Notes under the pieces: model-generated
What the model was told of the DNA's origin: nothing
Seen by the model: only the letters and a program-made list of their open reading frames with translations
Databases searched by the model: none
Shown here: positions 1 to 8,579 of the stretch, in pieces
Layout of the letters: each line of letters opens with the position of its first letter
How positions within the stretch are numbered: position 1 is the first letter of the stretch
Origin: Halosimplex aquaticum
GTDB taxonomy: Archaea > Halobacteriota > Halobacteria > Halobacteriales > Haloarculaceae
Direction: 5' to 3'
DNA length: 64,000 nt
Assembly (NCBI RefSeq): GCF_028747785.1
Contig: NZ_CP118158.1
Coordinates: 1,488,001 to 1,552,000 of the forward strand
Position numbers and translations under genes: made by a program

Positions 1-2462
1 ACTCGAACAACGACGACACGCTCTCGCCCATCGACGACGTGATGACGACGTTCTGGGAGGCCGTCGCCCCCGAGTTCGCAGACGACGAGCACGTCATCTA
101 CGAGCTGTTCAACGAGCCGACCCAGCCGACGATGTACGGGGACGACGCGGGCGCCTGGCAGACCTGGCGCGACGCGGCCCAGCCGTGGGTCGACCTCGTC
201 CGCGAGCACGCGCCCGACACCCCGATCATCGTCGGCTCGCCCCGGTGGACCTCGGTGACGCACATGGCCCCGGAGTACCCCTTCGAGGGCGAGAACCTGA
301 TCTACGCCGCCCACATCTACCCCGACAACGGGGCGCCCTCCGAGTTCGACCAGTACTACGGCGAACCGGCCAACGACGTGCCGGTCGTCGTCACGGAGTT
401 CGGCTGGGACCCCGAGGGCGGCAGCGTCGACCAGGGGACCACCTCCGGGTGGGGCGAGCCGTTCCGGCAGTGGGCCGAGGGCTACGAGAACATGGGCTGG
501 ATCTCGTGGTGCTTCGACGACTCGTGGGCGCCGACGTTCTTCAGTTCGCCCGGCAGCGGGGCGGCCGAGCCCTGGACGCTGAAAGACGGCGACGACCAGA
601 TGGGGGGATACATCAAGACCTGGCTGGAGGAGACGAAAGACGACAGCGTCCCAGTCAGCACCATCGACGACTCGACGGCGCCGCAGACGCCCGGCAACCT
701 CACCGTGACCGACGCCACGGAGATCAGCGTCGACGTGTCGTGGGACGGCGTGACCGACGAGGGCGAGGCCGGCCTCTCGCACTACACCCTCTCTGTCGAC
801 GGGACCGAGAACCAGGAGGCGCTGCCGGGCACCACCTCGGCGACCGTCACCGGGCTGGAGCCCGCGACGACCTACGAGATCAGTCTCACCGCCGAGGACG
901 ACGCCGACAACGTGTCGAGCCCGGCAACCGTCGTCGCCGAGACCATCGCGACCGACGCCGAGCAGTCGCCGCACAACGGGCCGCACACGGTCCCCGGTCG
1001 GATCGAGGCCGAGGACTTCGACGAGGGCGGCCAGGGCGTCTCGTACAACGACACCACGCCGTCGAACCAGGGCGGCGCGTCCTACCGGGACACGGCCGTC
1101 GACATCGGCACGTCGGCGAGCTCTGGCTACAACGTCGGGTACATCGAGACCGGCGAGTGGCTGGAGTACACCGTCCAGGTCGAGTCGGGCGGCACGCACG
1201 CCACGCACGTCAACGCGGCAGCCGGGAGCGGCGGCGGGGGCACGCTCCGCATCGACGTCGACGGCCAGGAGGTCGGGCGGCACAACGTCTGGCAGACCGG
1301 CGGCTGGTCGAACTGGCAGTCGATGCGCGTCGGCGACCTGGACCTCCCCGCGGGCGAGCACGTCGTCCGGGTCACCGCCGAGTCCGGCGCCTGGAACTTC
1401 GACTGGATCGAGTTCGGCGAGTCGAGCGGGAGCGGCGACCAGCAGGCGCCGTCGGCCCCGACCGACCTGTCGGTGACCGACACCACGACCACCTCCGCGT
1501 CGGTCTCCTGGAGCGCCGCAAGCGACGCCGGCGGGAGCGGTCTCGACCACTACGTCGTGTACGTGGGCGGCTCGCAGGACCAGACGGTCGCCGCCGGTAC
1601 CACGTCGGCGACGATCGAGGGTCTCTCGGCCGACACGTCGTACCAGATCGACGTCGCCGCGGTCGACGGCGCGGGCAACGAGTCCGCGCAGGCGACGGTG
1701 TCGGCGACGACCGGCGCCAGCGACGACGCGACGGCGCCCTCGGCGCCGACGAACCTGTCTGTCTCCTCGACGACGGCCTCGTCGGTCGCCGTCGGCTGGA
1801 GCGCCGCGAGCGATTCCGGCGGGAGCGGCCTCGACCACTACGTCGTCTCCGTCGACGGCTCACAGGACCAGACGGTCGCCGCCGGTACCACGTCGGCGAC
1901 GGTCGACGGGCTGTCGGCGAACGCGACCTACCAGATCGGGGTCTCGGCGGTCGACGGTGCGGGCAACGAGTCCGCCGCCGCGACCGTCGAGGCCACGACC
2001 GCCCAGTCCGACGACGGGAGCGGGGGCGCGCTGGTCGTCAACGACTACGACGGCGACCCGGCGTGGTCGAGCAACCAGAACGACCTCGGGCAGTGGTGCG
2101 GCGCCGGGTCGTTCCAGAACGGGAGCGGCGAGGTCCAGAGCGGCGTGCTGGTGCTGGAGTACGACAACGGCGGCTGGTTCCAGGAGCAGATCAATCGGGA
2201 CGTGAGCGACTACTCGACGCTGATCCTGCGAGTCAGCGGAGCCAACGGCGGCGAGGAATCCGAAGTGCTGTTCGACATGGGCGGCGTCCGCACTTTGCTC
2301 GCCAACGTCACCGACGACAGCGTCGGCACGAGCGCCTCCGACGTGACCGTCGACCTCGAATCGGCGGGCGTCGACCGCACTTCGTCGTCGCTGTCGCTCC
2401 GGCTGAACTTCTGGCAAGGGGGGTCCAGCACGCTCGAAGTCGAGGAAATTCGCCTGGAATAG
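1..2462 (+). CDS. Secreted GH5 cellulase (endoglucanase), 5' end cut by window edge
   Basis: The reading frame is open from base 3, so the signal peptide and the first half of the GH5 barrel lie upstream of the window. Counting residues from the GTG at 39, a NEP motif (Glu26) is the expected GH5 acid/base and the TEFGW motif (Glu120) the nucleophile. Next come a fibronectin type III (FN3) domain (about 215-305), a CBM6-like domain (about 313-455, with RIEAEDFD at its start and FDWIEF at its end), two more FN3 domains (about 470-560 and 565-655) and a C-terminal module of about 145 residues shared with the next three genes. FN3 plus CBM6 architecture points to hydrolysis of insoluble beta-glucan outside the cell. 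The xylanase gene follows 28 bases later on the same strand, so the two are probably co-transcribed. GH5 is well supported; cellulase rather than mannanase specificity is inferred. Confidence 0.9.
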   Translation, partial: SNNDDTLSPIDDVMTTFWEAVAPEFADDEHVIYELFNEPTQPTMYGDDAGAWQTWRDAAQPWVDLVREHAPDTPIIVGSPRWTSVTHMAPEYPFEGENLIYAAHIYPDNGAPSEFDQYYGEPANDVPVVVTEFGWDPEGGSVDQGTTSGWGEPFRQWAEGYENMGWISWCFDDSWAPTFFSSPGSGAAEPWTLKDGDDQMGGYIKTWLEETKDDSVPVSTIDDSTAPQTPGNLTVTDATEISVDVSWDGVTDEGEAGLSHYTLSVDGTENQEALPGTTSATVTGLEPATTYEISLTAEDDADNVSSPATVVAETIATDAEQSPHNGPHTVPGRIEAEDFDEGGQGVSYNDTTPSNQGGASYRDTAVDIGTSASSGYNVGYIETGEWLEYTVQVESGGTHATHVNAAAGSGGGGTLRIDVDGQEVGRHNVWQTGGWSNWQSMRVGDLDLPAGEHVVRVTAESGAWNFDWIEFGESSGSGDQQAPSAPTDLSVTDTTTTSASVSWSAASDAGGSGLDHYVVYVGGSQDQTVAAGTTSATIEGLSADTSYQIDVAAVDGAGNESAQATVSATTGASDDATAPSAPTNLSVSSTTASSVAVGWSAASDSGGSGLDHYVVSVDGSQDQTVAAGTTSATVDGLSANATYQIGVSAVDGAGNESAAATVEATTAQSDDGSGGALVVNDYDGDPAWSSNQNDLGQWCGAGSFQNGSGEVQSGVLVLEYDNGGWFQEQINRDVSDYSTLILRVSGANGGEESEVLFDMGGVRTLLANVTDDSVGTSASDVTVDLESAGVDRTSSSLSLRLNFWQGGSSTLEVEEIRLE
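2029..2459 (+). repeat. Shared module, subtype A, copy 1 (pair with 6088-6513)
   Basis: This stretch encodes the C-terminal module of the first GH5. It matches 6088-6513 closely at both DNA and protein level, starting with VVNDYDGDPAWSS and continuing to the end of both genes. The similarity includes many synonymous positions, so duplication or gene conversion was recent relative to the catalytic domains. Confidence 0.8.
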
Positions 2463-2490
2463 ACGTCCGAACACTGCGGCTCACCGAGTC

Positions 2491-4851
2491 ATGGCACGGA
2501 AATCAGACGACAGCGGATCCGAGGCACCGACCGACCCCGACGCACCGGCGGTCGAATCAGCGGCGGACGAACCGACAGACGGGGGCGACGAGCCCGACGC
2601 GCTCGGAGACGGCGCGATCCCCGAGATCGGTCGCCGGGACTACCTGCGGACCGTCGCGGCCGCGGCGGCAGCGGCCGGTCTCGGGAGCGCGGCGACCGGT
2701 AGCGCGGCCGCCGAGACGGCGGACACGTCGAAGACCGTCGACGAGCGGATCCGGGAACACCGGACGGGCGACCTGGAGGTCGTCGTCGAGAATCCCGACG
2801 GCTCGGCCGTCTCGGACGCCGAGGTCTCCGTCGAGATGGTCGAACACGAGTTCGGCTTCGGCACGGCCGTCAACGCCGACACGCTGATCAACCAGTCCGA
2901 CGAGGGCGACAACTACCGCCAGTACATCCCGGAGCTGTTCAACAAGGCGGTGATGGAGAACCGGCACAAGTGGGCGTTCTTCGAGAACGAGCGGGCGCTC
3001 GCGGACGAGGCCACCCAGTGGATCCTCGACCGGGGGCTGGACCTGCGCGGGCACGTCTGCATCTGGGGCCGCGACGGCGTCGGCGCCATCCCATCGGACG
3101 TCCAGACGGCCATCGACGAGGGCGACGCCCAGACCATCCGCGACCGCTCGATGCAGCACATCGAGGACGTCATCACCCACTACGGCGAGGACGTCACCGA
3201 GTGGGAGGTCGTCAACGAGGCGATGCACGCCTACCAGCTCCAGATCGGCGTCTACGGGGACCAGATCAACACCGACGAGCCCTGGACGGGCGAGGTCGTC
3301 CCCTGGACCTCCGACCTGCTCGCCGACTGGTACAGCCGGGCCGCGTCGGTCATCGAGGAGAACGACCTCGACCTGGGCATCGCCGTCAACGACTTCAACC
3401 AGTTCCCCTACTCGTACACCGACGGCCGCTACGAGTCGGAGATCGACCACATCAACTCGAACGCGGTCCAGCTCGACACCGTCGGGCTGCAGGCCCACGT
3501 CGCCGCGCGCACGGGCGAGTTCGACACGAACTCCAGCCCGGACGGTCGCATCGGCGCCGACCAAGTCGTCTCGGAGATCAACACGTGGGCCGACCACGGC
3601 GCTCGCGTGAAGATCACCGAGTTCGATACCTACAACGGCGACGACTGGAACTCCGACCAGGAGCGCGCGGACGTGCTGGAGAACTACCTGCGAGGCGCGT
3701 TCAGCCACCCGGGCGTCGACGACTTCATCATGTGGGGCTTCTGGGACGGCCGCCACTGGGAGAACGAGGCGCCGCTGTTCTACGACGACTGGTCGCGCAA
3801 GCCGGCCTACGACGTGTGGACCGGGCTGGTCTACGACGAGTGGTGGACCAGCGACAGCGGGACCACCGACGGCTCGGGCGCCTACGCGACGACGGCGTTC
3901 CTCGGCGAGCACGAGATAACGGTCAGCACCGACAGCGACTCCGCGACGACCACGACGAGCGTGACCGACGCCGGGGGGACGACGACGGTGACCGTCACCG
4001 TCGAGGGCGACGGCGGTGGCGGCGACACGCAGGCGCCGACGACGCCCGCGAACCTCTCGGTCACGTCGACGACCGACTCGACGGTCACCGTCTCGTGGGA
4101 CGCCTCGACGGACAACGGCACCTCCGGGCTGGACCACTACGCCGTCTCGGTCGACGGCTCGCAGGACCAGACGGTCGGCGCCGGCATGACGACCGCGACG
4201 GTCGACGGGCTGTCGGCCGACACGTCCTACCAGATCGGGGTCACGGCGGTCGACGGCGCGGGCAACGAGTCCGCGCAGGCGACCGTCGAGGCGACGACCG
4301 ACGAGTCCGACGACGGCGGGAGCGGCGACGCGCTCGTCGTCCACGAGTTCGACGGCGGCGCGTATCCGGGGTCGAACGACCTGGGGAACTGGGCCGGCGC
4401 GGGGAGCTTCGAGAACGGCGGCGGCTCGGGAGCGGTCGCGGACGGCGCGCTCCGCCTGGAGTACGACGACGCCGGCTGGTTCGCCAGCAACGTCAGCCAG
4501 TCGGTCGCCGATCGACCGGTCCTGCACCTCCGCGTCCGCGGCGACGCGGGCGGGGAGGAGTCGCACTTCCGCCTGAAGGTCGGCGGCGCCGAGGACCTGC
4601 TCGCGAACCTCACCGACGACGCGATCGGGACCGAGTGGTCGACCGTCTCGGTCGACCTCGCGGCGGCCGGCGCGGACCTCTCCCAGCCCAGCGCGGTGCG
4701 GTTCAACTTCTGGGAGGGCCACGCCGGCGCGGTGGAGATCGACCGGATCGCCTTCGCACCGGCGAGCGACTCCGCCGTTGCGAGCACCCCTCTGGCCGGC
4801 GCGACCGACGCGGACGACGCTCCCGAGGGGGTGAGCGACACCCCCTCCTGA
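2491..4851 (+). CDS. Secreted GH10 endo-xylanase with FN3 and C-terminal carbohydrate-binding-like module
   Basis: This 786-residue protein begins with a Tat signal (Arg48-Arg49 in GRRDYLRT, then an Ala/Gly-rich helix ending near residue 74). The GH10 barrel spans about 85-455. WEVVNEAM carries the acid/base Glu243 and KITEFDTY the nucleophile Glu377, both classic GH10 signatures. A Gly/Thr linker region leads to one FN3 domain (about 508-600) and then a module of about 150 residues that is nearly identical in DNA to the N-terminal module of the gene at 6679. Expected role: cleavage of internal xylan beta-1,4 bonds outside the cell. It lies 28 bases after a GH5 gene and 66 bases before another, so this looks like a polysaccharide-degradation operon. 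Confidence 0.95.
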   Translation: MARKSDDSGSEAPTDPDAPAVESAADEPTDGGDEPDALGDGAIPEIGRRDYLRTVAAAAAAAGLGSAATGSAAAETADTSKTVDERIREHRTGDLEVVVENPDGSAVSDAEVSVEMVEHEFGFGTAVNADTLINQSDEGDNYRQYIPELFNKAVMENRHKWAFFENERALADEATQWILDRGLDLRGHVCIWGRDGVGAIPSDVQTAIDEGDAQTIRDRSMQHIEDVITHYGEDVTEWEVVNEAMHAYQLQIGVYGDQINTDEPWTGEVVPWTSDLLADWYSRAASVIEENDLDLGIAVNDFNQFPYSYTDGRYESEIDHINSNAVQLDTVGLQAHVAARTGEFDTNSSPDGRIGADQVVSEINTWADHGARVKITEFDTYNGDDWNSDQERADVLENYLRGAFSHPGVDDFIMWGFWDGRHWENEAPLFYDDWSRKPAYDVWTGLVYDEWWTSDSGTTDGSGAYATTAFLGEHEITVSTDSDSATTTTSVTDAGGTTTVTVTVEGDGGGGDTQAPTTPANLSVTSTTDSTVTVSWDASTDNGTSGLDHYAVSVDGSQDQTVGAGMTTATVDGLSADTSYQIGVTAVDGAGNESAQATVEATTDESDDGGSGDALVVHEFDGGAYPGSNDLGNWAGAGSFENGGGSGAVADGALRLEYDDAGWFASNVSQSVADRPVLHLRVRGDAGGEESHFRLKVGGAEDLLANLTDDAIGTEWSTVSVDLAAAGADLSQPSAVRFNFWEGHAGAVEIDRIAFAPASDSAVASTPLAGATDADDAPEGVSDTPS
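4339..4750 (+). repeat. Shared module, subtype B, copy 1 (pair with 6766-7186)
   Basis: This stretch encodes the xylanase C-terminal module. It is nearly identical in DNA to 6766-7186, the N-terminal module of the next secreted protein but one; long blocks agree base for base, for example around 4345-4430 against 6773-6858. The module therefore moved between the C-terminal and N-terminal ends of different genes. Confidence 0.85.
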
Positions 4852-4917
4852 AGACGGACGCACGGCACCTCGCGAGACGCATCGACTCGAACGACAGCCC
4901 ACACCGACACGAGACAG

Positions 4918-6516
4918 ATGACACACGACGACACGACTTCGAACGCACGGCGCGGCGAACAGCGCGGAGAGACGGCGGACGGTAAGCGACGCGGAGAGAC
5001 GGCGGACGCCGGCGGCGAATCGGGGGCGCTCTCCTCGTCCCGGCGGCGGACGGTCCTGCAGGCGCTCGGCGGGGGCGTCGCCCTCGGCGCCGTGGGGGCG
5101 CTCGCGACGAGCCCGTCGACGGCGGCGGGCGCGGACTTCGGCGACGGCGTGAACCTCATGCCCCCGTACTACTGCAGCGGCGACCAGGACCTGGGCTGGG
5201 ACCTGATGGGCGAGTACCCGGACATCGAGACGGTCCGCATCGAGATCGAGCCCCCGTCGATGGGCGAGAGCCAGGCAACGATGGACGACGCCAAGCGGTG
5301 GATCGACGAGGCCTACCAGCACGGGTACGACGTCCTGGCGACGTACCACCACCACCCGCACAACGGCTCGGCCGACGCGGCCCACCTCCAGAACGCGGCC
5401 GACTGGTGGGTCGAGCAGTACGACTACCTCTCGCAGGACGCCGAGTTCACGATCAACCTGATGAACGAGTGGGGCAACCACGACGTGACCGCCGACGAGT
5501 ACGCCTCGGCGTACAACGACGCGCTCTCGACCGTGCGCGACGGCACGAGCTACTCGGGCCCGATCGTCTGCGACGCGCCGGGCTGGGGGCAGGGGACCTA
5601 CCGGCTGGCCGACGCCGTCGAGTCTATCGACGACGACGACCTGATCCTCTCGGCGCACGTCTACCCCGTCGGCTGGAACGCGACGACGGGGGAGTACCTC
5701 GCCGCCGAGGACCTCGACGTGCTGGACGAGACGGACTACCCCTGCATGGTCGGGGAGTTCGGCAGCATGCCCGAGAACAGCGACGGCCAGGCCGACTGGT
5801 CGGCCATCGTCGACCACGCCAACGAGCTGGGCTGGCCCGTGGTCGGCTGGTCCTGGAACGGCGACGGCGGCGGCATGAACATGGCCGACCCCTACTGGGG
5901 CGACGACTGCAGCGCCGACGAGTACGCGACGAGCGACTACTTCGACGTCGTCTACGACAAACTCGGCGACAGCGGCGGGACGGCGACCGACACGCCCGGC
6001 ACGCCGACGGACACGGACACGCCGAACACGGCGACGGACACCGACACGCCGGATACGCCGACCGCAACGCCGCCTGCCGACGCGCTCGTGGTGAACGACT
6101 ACGACGGGGATCCGGCGTGGTCGAGCCACCGCAACGACCTCGGGCAGTGGTGCGGTGCGGGCTCGTTCCAGAACGGAGGCGGCGAGGTATCCGACGGCGC
6201 GCTGGTGCTGGAGTACGACAACGGCGGCTGGTACCAGGAGCAGATCAACCAGTCGGTCGAGGACTACTCGGCGCTGATCCTGCGGGTCAGCGGAGCCAAC
6301 GGCGGCGAGGAGTCTGAAATCCTCTTCGACATGGGCGGCGTCCGCACTTTGCTCGCGAACGTCACCGACGACAGCGTCGGCACGAGCGCTTCCGACGTAA
6401 CCGTCGACATGGCGTCGGCCGGCGTCGACCGCTCGTCGTCGTCGCTGTCGCTCCGGCTGAACTTCTGGCAGGGCGGCAGTAGCACGCTCGAAATCGAGGA
6501 GGTGCGCCTGGAGTAG
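4918..6516 (+). CDS. Secreted GH5-type glycoside hydrolase with C-terminal module
   Basis: The protein has 532 residues. The N-terminus holds a short duplicated stretch (RGETAD at about 16-21 and 25-30) before a Tat signal (SRRRTVLQAL, about 41-50). The catalytic domain covers about 75-340. INLMNEWGN supplies the putative acid/base Glu184 and CMVGEFGS the nucleophile Glu280, the pattern of clan GH-A and most like GH5. A Thr/Pro/Asp linker (about 343-376) separates it from a C-terminal module almost identical to that ending the first GH5 gene. The short His-rich segment TYHHHPHN near residue 145 lies in an active-site-like loop. The substrate (cellulose, mannan or other) cannot be read from sequence. 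The gene is co-oriented with the xylanase, 66 bases downstream. Confidence 0.85.
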   Translation: MTHDDTTSNARRGEQRGETADGKRRGETADAGGESGALSSSRRRTVLQALGGGVALGAVGALATSPSTAAGADFGDGVNLMPPYYCSGDQDLGWDLMGEYPDIETVRIEIEPPSMGESQATMDDAKRWIDEAYQHGYDVLATYHHHPHNGSADAAHLQNAADWWVEQYDYLSQDAEFTINLMNEWGNHDVTADEYASAYNDALSTVRDGTSYSGPIVCDAPGWGQGTYRLADAVESIDDDDLILSAHVYPVGWNATTGEYLAAEDLDVLDETDYPCMVGEFGSMPENSDGQADWSAIVDHANELGWPVVGWSWNGDGGGMNMADPYWGDDCSADEYATSDYFDVVYDKLGDSGGTATDTPGTPTDTDTPNTATDTDTPDTPTATPPADALVVNDYDGDPAWSSHRNDLGQWCGAGSFQNGGGEVSDGALVLEYDNGGWYQEQINQSVEDYSALILRVSGANGGEESEILFDMGGVRTLLANVTDDSVGTSASDVTVDMASAGVDRSSSSLSLRLNFWQGGSSTLEIEEVRLE

Positions 6517-6606
6517 GCGGAGACCCCTTCGACGACTCCCGTACCCATCGGACGCGTCGAGTGAACGCGTCCAGTTCGCGGCGCCGGACCCCGTCTCGTC
6601 CGGATA

Positions 6607-6616
6607 GCTTTTTTAT
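6607..6616 (+). terminator. Oligo-T terminator after the third hydrolase gene
   Basis: A run of six T residues lies about 90 bases after the stop codon of the GH5 gene at 4918, inside an unusually AT-rich patch (about 6605-6670). Oligo-T tracts are the usual archaeal termination signal. This separates the hydrolase operon from the gene at 6679, which has its own TATA box. Confidence 0.5.
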
Positions 6617-6645
6617 TCGATAACTTATTTTCATCATTCGTTAAC

Positions 6646-6655
6646 ATTAATAGGA
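6646..6655 (+). promoter_or_regulatory. TATA box for the secreted protein at 6679
   Basis: The AT-rich element TTAATAGG sits about 28 bases before the ATG at 6679, the spacing expected for a nearly leaderless haloarchaeal mRNA. It implies independent transcription of this gene from the three hydrolases upstream. Confidence 0.55.
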
Positions 6656-6678
6656 ATCAAACGAACATGTAAACCGCA

Positions 6679-8511
6679 ATGGTAGACAGGCGAACGGTAC
6701 TGAAAGGGGGAATCGCATTCGGTAGTCTGGGGCTGGCGTCGACGGTCCTGGGACAGGACTCGACGCTGGCCGTCCACGAGTTCGACGGCGGCGCGTATCC
6801 GGGGTCGAACGACCTGGGGAACTGGGCCGGCGCGGGGAGCTTCGAGAACGGCAGCGGCTCGGGAGCGGTCGCCGACGGCGCGCTCCGTCTGGAGTACGAC
6901 AACGCCGGCTGGTTCGCGAGCAACGTGACGCAAGACGTCTCGGACTACCAGTACCTCGCGCTCCGCGTTCGGGGGGACGCGGGCGGCGAGGAGTCGCACT
7001 TCCGGCTGAAGGTCGGCGGCGCCGAGGACCTGCTCGCGAACCTCACCGACGACGCGATCGGGACCGAGTGGTCGACCGTCTCGGTCGACCTCGCGGCGGC
7101 CGGCGCCGACCTGTCGAACCCGCAGGCCGTGCGCATGAACTTCTGGGAGGGGTCGTCGGGCGCGGTCGAGATCGACCGGATCGCGTTCTCGACGGGCCCC
7201 GACGGCGGGGGGAGCGGCGGCGGGACGACGACGGCGCCTCCGACGGACGGTTCGACGCCGACACCGACGGACACGCCCGACGACGGGACGGAGACGCCGG
7301 ACGACGGCACCGACACCCCGACCGACTCCGGGCCGGGCTGGGACGTGCCGTTCCCCGACCGGCCGCCGGAGCCCGACACGCTCCCGGCGGAGATCACGGC
7401 GGAGACGACGGTCGCGGAGCTGTGCGAGCACTTCGACGACCCGTACTACGTGCCGCGTGACTTCCTCGACTACATGCCCGACGAGTACTCCTCGGGCGAC
7501 GGCTGGACGGACGCAGAGAAGGCCGCGGAGTTCGGCTACGATGTCGAGGCGGTCCGGAACAACGTCCAGGACGGCTCGCTGACCCTCGGCGACCTGGGGT
7601 CCCAGGCGCTACCGATGGTCCAGCAGCTGGCGGAGAACGACTTCCCCGCGCACGCGACGGTCAAACTCCTCCCGCGGCTGGCGCTGCTGCCCGACGAGAC
7701 CGAAGACCCGGGAACCCACGACGAGCCCCAGAGCGTCTGGGCGGAGACCGGGGGACCGACGGCCGCGACCAACGACCCGGATCAGCTGATCCAGGACCGC
7801 TGGCCGACGGACGCGCGGACGTACCAGCCCGACGAGGTCCGCGTGCGCGACCGGATCCACGACCAGCCCCAGTACGACGACAGCCGCGAGTGGGGGAGCG
7901 CGGCGCCCCTGCCCGACTCCGTCCTCACCAACGAGGACAACCCGGTGCTCGACGCCGCGGCCGACAAGATCCACCCCGTCACCGGCGAGTCGATGGGCGA
8001 CGGATTCACGGCCAACGCGCCGATGGAGGCGGAGGTCCGGATCCACGACCAGGGCGGCGGGTACCTCAACCAGTACATCCGGCTCACGAACACCAGCGAG
8101 GTGCCGTACTTCCAGGACGGCGCCGTCATCTGGTGGCTGGGCCCCTCGGGCGACGGGGCGAACCTGGCCGACGGCCACTGGAACAACCCTCACCGCCCGA
8201 GCTCGTCGCTGGGTCACCCCCAGCGCGACGTCATCGAGGTGCTCCACCCGGACTACGAGGGCCTGTCGGCGTACGCGGTCCGACTGGCCAACCACGACGA
8301 GCCGTACCACATGCGGACGATCTACCCGAACCAGAGCGTCGCGATGGAGATCGGGACGCCCGTCTCCGGCGACGCCTGGTCGAGCAGCGCCGAGCGTCAG
8401 GATCTGGTCGACACCATGCTCGACTCGCTGCACGTCGAACTGGAGACGAACCTCGACCGGAACGACCCCCTGCTCGACGCGGTCGACCTGACCTACCGGG
8501 TCCCCAACTGA
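6679..8511 (+). CDS. Secreted protein: N-terminal carbohydrate-binding-like module plus unrecognised 395-residue domain
   Basis: The protein has 610 residues. A short Tat signal (DRRTVLKGG) is followed at once by the shared module (about 29-172), here at the N-terminus instead of the C-terminus. A Thr/Pro/Asp linker (about 180-213) leads to a domain of roughly 395 residues that I do not recognise. That domain is rich in Trp, His and Asp (IWWLGPSG, HWNNPH, HPDYEG, NHDEPYHMR) and looks like a folded extracellular enzyme or binding domain; no standard glycoside hydrolase or lyase motif is evident. The linker design copies that of the GH5 gene at 4918, which argues for a catalytic cargo acting on the same polysaccharide. 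The gene has its own TATA box and converges on the iron-uptake gene at 8580. Confidence 0.75.
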   Translation: MVDRRTVLKGGIAFGSLGLASTVLGQDSTLAVHEFDGGAYPGSNDLGNWAGAGSFENGSGSGAVADGALRLEYDNAGWFASNVTQDVSDYQYLALRVRGDAGGEESHFRLKVGGAEDLLANLTDDAIGTEWSTVSVDLAAAGADLSNPQAVRMNFWEGSSGAVEIDRIAFSTGPDGGGSGGGTTTAPPTDGSTPTPTDTPDDGTETPDDGTDTPTDSGPGWDVPFPDRPPEPDTLPAEITAETTVAELCEHFDDPYYVPRDFLDYMPDEYSSGDGWTDAEKAAEFGYDVEAVRNNVQDGSLTLGDLGSQALPMVQQLAENDFPAHATVKLLPRLALLPDETEDPGTHDEPQSVWAETGGPTAATNDPDQLIQDRWPTDARTYQPDEVRVRDRIHDQPQYDDSREWGSAAPLPDSVLTNEDNPVLDAAADKIHPVTGESMGDGFTANAPMEAEVRIHDQGGGYLNQYIRLTNTSEVPYFQDGAVIWWLGPSGDGANLADGHWNNPHRPSSSLGHPQRDVIEVLHPDYEGLSAYAVRLANHDEPYHMRTIYPNQSVAMEIGTPVSGDAWSSSAERQDLVDTMLDSLHVELETNLDRNDPLLDAVDLTYRVPN

Positions 8512-8579
8512 CCCGGCCGCGGTCGGCCCGGGACCGTTCGAAGACGAGAGGGACGGACGCCGCCGTCGCCGTCGCGTCG

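Noticed and set aside
2557-6129. 1190-codon minus-strand ORF opposite the hydrolase genes
   Set aside because: It is Arg/Val-rich translation of the GC-biased third positions of three confirmed genes, with no domain signatures; a typical high-GC shadow.
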